Below are positions 44,082 through 49,418 of a DNA stretch of 49,418 nucleotides, one piece after another. The stretch's first letter is position 1; each line of letters starts with the position of its first letter. The translations under genes and the position numbers were made by a program. The DNA comes from Bacteroidota bacterium. GTDB taxonomy: Bacteria; Bacteroidota; Ignavibacteria; Ignavibacteriales; Ignavibacteriaceae. The notes beneath the pieces are model-generated. The model did not search any database. It was not told where the DNA came from and was given only the letters and a program-made list of their open reading frames with translations. The stretch lies in contig JADFPP010000018.1 of NCBI GenBank assembly GCA_022562275.1, forward strand, positions 1-49,418, given 5' to 3'.

Positions 44082-44981
44082 CTAATGTTTCCCATTAATA
44101 ACCAGCCCAACATCTTTGCACTGCTCGCATTCAAACTGCAATGTGATGTGATTAATACCAAATTTAGTTTTTAATAATGCCTCAATCTGCTCACCCAAAA
44201 GATTACTTTTACTTATCATCATATCTGCAACATCAATGTGAGCTTCAAGATGAACATCGTTTTCTCCGACCGTCCAGATATGCACATGGTGAATGTTCTC
44301 TACTTTCTCCAGTTTTTCCACTTCAGTTTGTATCTCTCTAATCGAGATATCCGGCGGGGCGCCTTCCATCAATACGTGAATTGCATTCGATAAAATTTTA
44401 AAACTTACCCGCGTAATGTAAACAGCAATTAAAATTGTTAATAGAGGATCGAGCCAATACATATTCCAAAACGTAATTGCCAATCCTCCGATTATTACAG
44501 CAACGGAAGAAACAGCATCACTAAGAAGATGAAAGTAAGATGACCTGATATTCATGCTCTTCTTAGCATCCCGCTTTAGTAATAATGTACCGGCTATGTT
44601 TGCGGCTAATCCGATTGATGCAACAACCGTCATTAAAATACCTTTAATCGGTTCCGGATTTTGGAATCTCAGTATTGCTTCGTAAAAAAGATAAATTGAA
44701 ATTATAACCAGCACCGATGAGTTTATAACAGCAGCAAGAATTTCAGCACGTTTAAGACCAAATGTATGCTTTGAAGAGCTGTCTCTTTCTTTTAACCTTA
44801 TTGCTATGTAACTGATTATAACCGAAATAGCATCACTAAAATTATGAAGTGCATCCGAAATTAATGCAAGACTGCCGGATATTATTCCGCCAATAACTTC
44901 TACTACAGTAATGAGCAAATTCAAGAGAACTGTAATAATAAGTCTTATTCCAGTGGAGGAATGTGAATGATTGTGAGCCAT
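44082..44981 (-). CDS. Cation diffusion facilitator metal exporter (CzcD/ZitB-like)
   Basis: 299 residues. N-terminal histidines (MAHNHSHSS), six membrane helices and the metal sites SDALHNFSDA and HLLSDAVSSVAV (His/Asp pairs in helices 2 and 5). A cytoplasmic domain with HVHIWTVGENDVHLEAHIDV follows. Exports Zn or a related divalent ion against protons. The tail FECEQCKDVG adds two cysteines that could bind metal. Next to the ArsP_2 gene in a metal-handling neighbourhood. Confidence 0.92.
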   Translation of the reverse strand: MAHNHSHSSTGIRLIITVLLNLLITVVEVIGGIISGSLALISDALHNFSDAISVIISYIAIRLKERDSSSKHTFGLKRAEILAAVINSSVLVIISIYLFYEAILRFQNPEPIKGILMTVVASIGLAANIAGTLLLKRDAKKSMNIRSSYFHLLSDAVSSVAVIIGGLAITFWNMYWLDPLLTILIAVYITRVSFKILSNAIHVLMEGAPPDISIREIQTEVEKLEKVENIHHVHIWTVGENDVHLEAHIDVADMMISKSNLLGEQIEALLKTKFGINHITLQFECEQCKDVGLVINGKH

Positions 44982-45090
44982 AAAAAAATTATTTCAAATA
45001 CTTTGTCATCAAATATAATAAGTAATTGGATTACGATTCTATGTAATTTTGAGTAGAGCTAAGTTTTCCTTTGAAATAATAAAATGAAAT

Positions 45091-45254
45091 TGTCATTCTG
45101 TCCCGACTTGTCGGGATCAGAATCTCATCAATTAGAAGAAGATCCTGAATCGAGCCTGCCTGACGGCAGACAGGTTCAGGATGACACAAAGAAGTTAGGA
45201 CACCACATAATTTTGGAATATCCTTAATTTCACTCGATTCTATTCAGAATGACA
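45091..45254. repeat. Palindromic intergenic element with TGTCATTCTG ends
   Basis: TGTCATTCTG (45091-45100) and CAGAATGACA (45245-45254) are perfect inverted ends. Inside are the hairpin TCCCGACTTGTCGGGA (45101-45116, the same core as the palindrome in the tRNA copies) and CCTGCCTGACGGCAGACAGG (45155-45174) flanked by CCTGAA/TTCAGG. It looks like a composite of small mobile palindromes. Confidence 0.75.
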
Positions 45255-45320
45255 GGTGTAGAATATCAATAAAAACAAAATTGAGTATATTTAATTTTTT
45301 AAGCAAAAATAACTGGATTT

Positions 45321-46343
45321 ATGATTCTTGAAATACTAAAACATGCAGTTCTTATAACCAGTTTTGTGTTTATAATGATGTTGTTGATTGAGTATATCAA
45401 CGTACAGACTCACGGAAGCTGGCAGAAGAAATTAAAGAAAACCAAATTCGGGCAATATGCACTTGGGATAATATTAGGTGCAATTCCCGGCTGCCTTGGT
45501 GCATTTACAATTGTTTCGCTTTACTCACATGGTGTGGTTAGTTTCGGTGCACTTGTAGCAACCATGATAGCAACCAGCGGTGATGAAGCTTATGTTATGC
45601 TCACGCTTTTTCCACAAAAAGCTTTACTATTAATTGTTATCTTATCAGTGGTTGGTTTTGCCGCAGGATATTTGGTCGATAAAATTTTTACAAAACAGGA
45701 AAAGTTATTAGAAAAGTTCGGGCATTCTTTACAACTGCACGAAGAAGAACTCAGTGATTGTTATCCAAAAGGTTACATCTTAAAACAACTAAAGGAAATA
45801 ACTATTGAAAGAGTATTATTATTAAGTGTTTTAAGTTTATTCCTTACGTTAATATTATTAGGTACGATTGAACCCTATGAATGGAATTGGGTGAGAATCA
45901 CTTTATTGGCAGGAACCTTGTTTGCAATGTTTGTCGTGCTCACTGTCCCCGATCACTTTTTGGAAAAGCATTTGTGGGAACACGTGCTTAAAAAACATCT
46001 GCTTAGAATTTTTCTCTGGACGTTTGGTGCGCTGTTAGCAATTCATTTATTAGAGAGTTATATAATTCTTGATAGATGGGTTGAAGCTAATATAATAACA
46101 GTACTAATTGTTGCGGTGTTAATAGGTTTTATTCCTGAATCGGGACCGCATTTGATTTTCGTTACTTTATTTGCAAGCGGTACAATTCCATTTGGAATAT
46201 TACTGGCAAGCTCTATTGCACAGGATGGACATGGCGCTCTTCCGCTGCTTGCAGTTTCTAACAGAGGATTTATTACTTTAAAGGTTATTAATATTATCGT
46301 TGGTTTTGCGGTCGGACTTACAGCAATTCTATTTGGGTTTTGA
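45321..46343 (+). CDS. ArsP_2-type 10-TM putative heavy-metal exporter
   Basis: 340 residues, about ten membrane helices in two halves. GAIPGCLGAFTIVSLYSHG with TSGDEAYVMLTLFP in the first half is echoed by IGFIPESGPHLIFVTLFASG with QDGHGALPLLAVSNRG in the second, an internal pseudo-repeat typical of PF11449. The family is annotated as putative arsenic, manganese or heavy-metal export; the substrate is unproven. Placed between a CDF exporter and a lysine-pathway gene. Confidence 0.85.
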   Translation: MILEILKHAVLITSFVFIMMLLIEYINVQTHGSWQKKLKKTKFGQYALGIILGAIPGCLGAFTIVSLYSHGVVSFGALVATMIATSGDEAYVMLTLFPQKALLLIVILSVVGFAAGYLVDKIFTKQEKLLEKFGHSLQLHEEELSDCYPKGYILKQLKEITIERVLLLSVLSLFLTLILLGTIEPYEWNWVRITLLAGTLFAMFVVLTVPDHFLEKHLWEHVLKKHLLRIFLWTFGALLAIHLLESYIILDRWVEANIITVLIVAVLIGFIPESGPHLIFVTLFASGTIPFGILLASSIAQDGHGALPLLAVSNRGFITLKVINIIVGFAVGLTAILFGF

Positions 46344-46463
46344 TATGCAGCAGCAAAGTCCATACAAACCAGAATGAGAAAAATTATAAATCTAAGTTTA
46401 CCACTGTAATTGACATTAACGGTTCTATAAACAAGGAACATTATTATTATAATTCTTAAAATC

Positions 46464-47780
46464 TTATAAAACAATTGTCTCCTTTTTAAATGAAAAGCCC
46501 AAAGTTTCCATTTCTTCCAAAATAGGTTCGTACATTTCTTTTGTCGATGGTATACACACACCTTTTCTAGTAATTTTCCCATCTAAAATTAGTTTTGCAG
46601 CAATAGCCGGTGGTAAGGAAACCGCTCTTGACATGGCAGAATCACTATAAGGAATACCTTCGACCAGCATACTGGAAATTCGTTTTTCTTTTCTATCAGG
46701 AAATTCAACAATCATTTCGTTGTGAACGATTATCATATCTTTTTCATGTGGTTCGTACGACATCTTTTTCAGCATCAGATCCACAAGCAGATTCGAATTT
46801 GTGCCGCTGTTTATTGATATCTGAACATTATCAAATAATCCGAGCCAATCTAATTTTTTAACAAAATCATCATTAACATCCAGACTTATTGATTTTGCAA
46901 ATTTAATTTTTATATCTTCTGTAGTTGAAGAGCCAATGAGATTAGCAATAAATTGGCTATATGTAGTGTTCTTAAAATTCTGTTCTTTGTTATTCTCAAT
47001 CAATTTTATTTTTAGGAGGTTTATCATCGTGTTGCAATAACCGATATACCGCAGTAAACCTTTGTAGATGGAAATATTTTCATCCAATCCGAATTCTTTT
47101 AAATAACGGGTGCTGTCGCTGCTGGGATAAGTTTCAAATGTACCGATTCCATGAATATCCACCAACCTGTGATGCTCAAACTTTACGGCTGCTTCAATTA
47201 CTTTTCCATCTACCTGGTAAGTAGCAGGTGATACTGCTGAACGCATAAGTCCATTTGGATCCCATGAGAATTTATAACCCCAGGGATTGCGATTATGCTC
47301 AAACGAAGGCAGACCTGCGCCATAGGATTCAATTTTTGTGATTTTCCCACCCATAGAATGCACTTCATCAATCATTTGTTTTAACCCCATGTTGTCGAGT
47401 CCAGGATCTTCACCAAGTTCCGTAAGAATAAGTGTCTCTTGTTTTTTTGCTTCTTCATCAAAACATTCAATGCCGGGATGTTTAAAGTCTGTTGTTATCA
47501 TCGGAGTTTTGTGTTTCAGACATAGTTCGGCAACTACCGTATGACATGATCGAGGTATCATTACAATAACAATTTCAACTTCCCTTATTATCTTTTCCAA
47601 AGCATCAACTTGATCAATTGTCCAACTTATTGAAGTACCAAGCGGTCTTCCTGCAATTACTTTCTCTGCTTTTGAAACGGTGCGCGTTGCAATAATAACT
47701 TCATATTTACAAATATCAATAAAATAATCAATCATTGGTTTTACTACATAACCTGCACCTAAAACTGCTACTTTCTCCAT
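46464..47780 (-). CDS. Saccharopine dehydrogenase-like protein
   Basis: 438 residues. Rossmann start KVAVLGAGYVVKPMIDYF, then the saccharopine dehydrogenase C-terminal domain with TELGEDPGLDNMGLKQMID, GAGLPSFEHNRNPWGYKFSW, PNGLMRSAVSPATYQVDGK and HGIGTFETYPSSDS. The length and blocks fit the glutamate-forming (Lys9-like) branch of lysine degradation or aminoadipate metabolism. A partner lysine-forming enzyme is not in the window. AAAGGA precedes the ATG. Confidence 0.87.
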   Translation of the reverse strand: MEKVAVLGAGYVVKPMIDYFIDICKYEVIIATRTVSKAEKVIAGRPLGTSISWTIDQVDALEKIIREVEIVIVMIPRSCHTVVAELCLKHKTPMITTDFKHPGIECFDEEAKKQETLILTELGEDPGLDNMGLKQMIDEVHSMGGKITKIESYGAGLPSFEHNRNPWGYKFSWDPNGLMRSAVSPATYQVDGKVIEAAVKFEHHRLVDIHGIGTFETYPSSDSTRYLKEFGLDENISIYKGLLRYIGYCNTMINLLKIKLIENNKEQNFKNTTYSQFIANLIGSSTTEDIKIKFAKSISLDVNDDFVKKLDWLGLFDNVQISINSGTNSNLLVDLMLKKMSYEPHEKDMIIVHNEMIVEFPDRKEKRISSMLVEGIPYSDSAMSRAVSLPPAIAAKLILDGKITRKGVCIPSTKEMYEPILEEMETLGFSFKKETIVL

Positions 47781-48275
47781 TTTCTAATCCTTTCTTTTAA
47801 ATAATTAACTTCTATTATCAATGTTCTATAATTCCTTGAGTAAAAAGAAGTGTGATCAGATCTATTCATGAGAAACCATCCCTAACCACGTTGCATTTAC
47901 TCTATGTTGTGCACCGTTAATTTTTGTCCTGTACAATGTAATAAAGCTGTAATTTACAAAAATTTTGATTGCGACCCGTGATACTTTGATTTATTAATTC
48001 CGGATTAAATAATACCCCGAACCATGGATCTTCATAGCCTTTTAAGGAACAACAGTGTTCAAGGTTCTTTTGAGTTGTGCCGCCATGGTTAATTCTCTTC
48101 CTTTTATGTACGGATCTTTAAGAGGCTGAATGAGAGTCATCGTTTAGTGAGTTTTAAAATATCAATTATTTAAAAAAATGATATCTTGTCTTCAGATAAT
48201 TATTTTTTTCATTGATTATTATCATTATTATTGTAGCAACTTTACATTATTATTCATTAAAAAAGAACAAAGACA
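47781..48275. other. Intergenic region with decayed minus-strand coding sequence
   Basis: On the minus strand, an ATG at 48140 opens a frame (MTLIQPLKDPYIKGRELTMA onward) that stops at 48042-48044. A neighbouring frame then stays open through SLKGYEDPWFGVLFNPEL to about 47927, and a third ends LYRTKINGAQHRVNATWLGM near 47866. The protein-like pieces in successive frames suggest a frameshifted dead gene; no family is recognised. AACCATGG/CCATGGTT (48020-48027 and 48083-48090) also form an inverted repeat. The last 130 bases are AT-rich and probably hold the promoter of the barrel gene. Confidence 0.35.
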
Positions 48276-49100
48276 ATGAAAATTAAAAATTTAATCATTC
48301 ATATTGTAATGATTGTTTCAGTGATTGTCGGTTCTATCAACCTTGGTTTTGCGCAGGATTCGTCACAAACTTCATCAATAGTAAGTTTGGACTTGGGCGC
48401 TGATATAGTAAGTCGATACATATGGAGGGGAACTCAGCTTGGAGGAGCATCACCAAATATTCAACCATACGTAGAAATGGGAATTGAAAACTTTGTTCTA
48501 GGAACCTGGGGAGCATATTCTCTGGGCGGAGATAACCCTTTTCAGGAATTTGATTTATATGCTACGTACAATTTATTTGATGATAAAGTATCTATTACGC
48601 TAACCGATTATTTTTTCCCGGATGAGTCATCGGATTATAAATATTTTGATTATGCTGACACTACAACAGGGCATATAATTGAGGTATCAGTTAGTTTTAA
48701 CGGAACCGATAAAATACCTTTTTCGGCTTTTATTGCCGTCAATTTATACGGAGCTGATGCCAGCAGAATTTCCGATAATCCTGCCTCTTTAAACAGTTTA
48801 GATGGCATACAAAACTCAACCTATTTAGAATTGGGTTATGAAACTTCACTAAATAGTGGTGTTAAATTTGAAGCCTTTGTAGGTTTCAATCTAACAGACC
48901 CACGCTCAGCAGATCTTTCCGGGTCAGGCTATGTAGGTGAAACCGGTTTTTATGGTAATGATATAGGTGTTGTGAATTTGGGTATTACTGTATCAAAAGA
49001 TATTAAGATCTCTGAAGATTTCAGTTTGCCAATGATGACTTCAGTGATTACCAATCCACAAGCACAAAAAGTATATTTGGTCTTTGGCTTCTCATTATAG
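48276..49100 (+). CDS. Outer-membrane beta-barrel protein (TIGR02001/TorF-like), second copy
   Basis: 274 residues with signal peptide (IVMIVSVIVGSINLGFAQ). Shares SRYIWRG, SPNIQPYVE, GTWGAYSLG, LTDYFFPDE and the end QKVYLVFGFSL with the protein at 9534-10250. Repeated amphipathic aromatic strands indicate a small barrel. It is followed after 51 bases by an ammonium transporter gene, so the pair is probably one operon. It is about 36 residues longer than its paralogue. Confidence 0.82.
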   Translation: MKIKNLIIHIVMIVSVIVGSINLGFAQDSSQTSSIVSLDLGADIVSRYIWRGTQLGGASPNIQPYVEMGIENFVLGTWGAYSLGGDNPFQEFDLYATYNLFDDKVSITLTDYFFPDESSDYKYFDYADTTTGHIIEVSVSFNGTDKIPFSAFIAVNLYGADASRISDNPASLNSLDGIQNSTYLELGYETSLNSGVKFEAFVGFNLTDPRSADLSGSGYVGETGFYGNDIGVVNLGITVSKDIKISEDFSLPMMTSVITNPQAQKVYLVFGFSL

Positions 49101-49151
49101 AGGTCGTAGGCTTAATTGCGAAATATTATTAATTAACAGGAATTAAATATT

Positions 49152-49418
49152 ATGGACACAGGAAACATAGTTTTTATGATCTTATGCACCAGCTTGGTGA
49201 TGCTGATGACACCGGGGCTTGCTTTTTTTTATGGCGGTTTAGCCGGCAAGAGAAACATATTAGGGATAATGATGCAAACCTTTGTATCATTGGGAATCAC
49301 TACAATATTGTGGGTTGTTGTAGGTTATTCACTATGTTTCAGCGGCGACATTGGGGGTATTATTGGTAACCTTGACCTGGCTTTTTTGAAAGGTATAGCC
49401 TTCGATGAAGCCTGGGGA
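49152..49418 (+). CDS. Ammonium transporter, N-terminal part (cut by window end)
   Basis: 89 codons visible from the ATG at 49152 (AGGA about ten bases before), with no stop. NIVFMILCTSLVMLMTPGLA and FFYGGLAGKRNILGIMMQTF are the conserved first helices of Amt/AmtB proteins. It differs from the Amt at 8261-9511, whose first helix reads MHLGFATLEAGLTQSKN, so it belongs to another Amt subgroup. Forms a unit with the barrel gene upstream. Confidence 0.9.
   Translation, partial: MDTGNIVFMILCTSLVMLMTPGLAFFYGGLAGKRNILGIMMQTFVSLGITTILWVVVGYSLCFSGDIGGIIGNLDLAFLKGIAFDEAWG

Overview
The window is AT-rich bacterial chromosome. It probably comes from the Ignavibacteria (Chlorobi/Bacteroidota side of the FCB group). 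The grounds are four proteins with type IX secretion (T9SS) C-terminal sorting domains, each with a Y/FPNPFNP-type motif and a C-terminal KK-x-(I/V)-L-(L/M)-K end. Others are a MGSQQLLLI-type pilin-like protein, and GC-rich palindromes scattered through AT-rich intergenic DNA. The clearest promoter is TTGACA-17-TATATT ahead of arsR, which is not the Bacteroidetes -33/-7 type. The phylum call is an inference; no rRNA gene is present.

Layout. 1-5.3 kb: the end of a T9SS cargo gene, a fusion of ECF-sigma-like domains to a membrane-anchored FecR-like domain, a pilin-like protein and a T9SS protein with about twelve 29-residue repeats. The last two each follow a sigma-54-like promoter. 5.3-6.7 kb: a hypothetical protein with an internal duplication, a broken secreted ORF and a lipoprotein. 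6.9-7.3 kb: a real tRNA-Arg(CCT) preceded by two decayed copies carrying palindromes. 7.8-10.3 kb: glnK-type P-II, amtB and an outer-membrane barrel protein.

10.3-27.1 kb (minus strand): one long amino-acid operon, ilvD-ilvB-ilvN-ilvC-leuB-leuA-leuC-leuD-cimA-gltB. It makes valine, leucine and, by the citramalate route, the 2-oxobutyrate for isoleucine. GltB supplies glutamate, the amino donor. Upstream of ilvD lie two leader-peptide/terminator attenuators in tandem, separated by a small element with imperfect inverted ends. The ilvD-proximal leader peptide is rich in Leu (TTA) and Ile (ATA) codons and has a textbook terminator and antiterminator.

27.4-32.5 kb: two tandem secreted arylsulfotransferase-like T9SS proteins. 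32.6-37.2 kb: a fragment of a sigma-54 activator ATPase, a one-helix small protein behind a third sigma-54-like promoter, rpiA, a Cys/Met PLP lyase, a YjeF_N protein and a PAP2 phosphatase. 37.2-38.7 kb: a lone predicted PD-(D/E)xK nuclease. 38.8-46.3 kb: an arsenic and metal region (arsR, arsM, arsC, acr3, a CDF exporter, an ArsP_2-type 10-TM protein), interrupted by a DUF4143 ATPase and a [2Fe-2S] ferredoxin-nucleotide cyclase fusion. 46.5-47.8 kb: a saccharopine dehydrogenase-like gene. 48.3-49.4 kb: a second barrel protein plus a second ammonium transporter, cut by the window end; this repeats the amt/barrel pairing at 8-10 kb.
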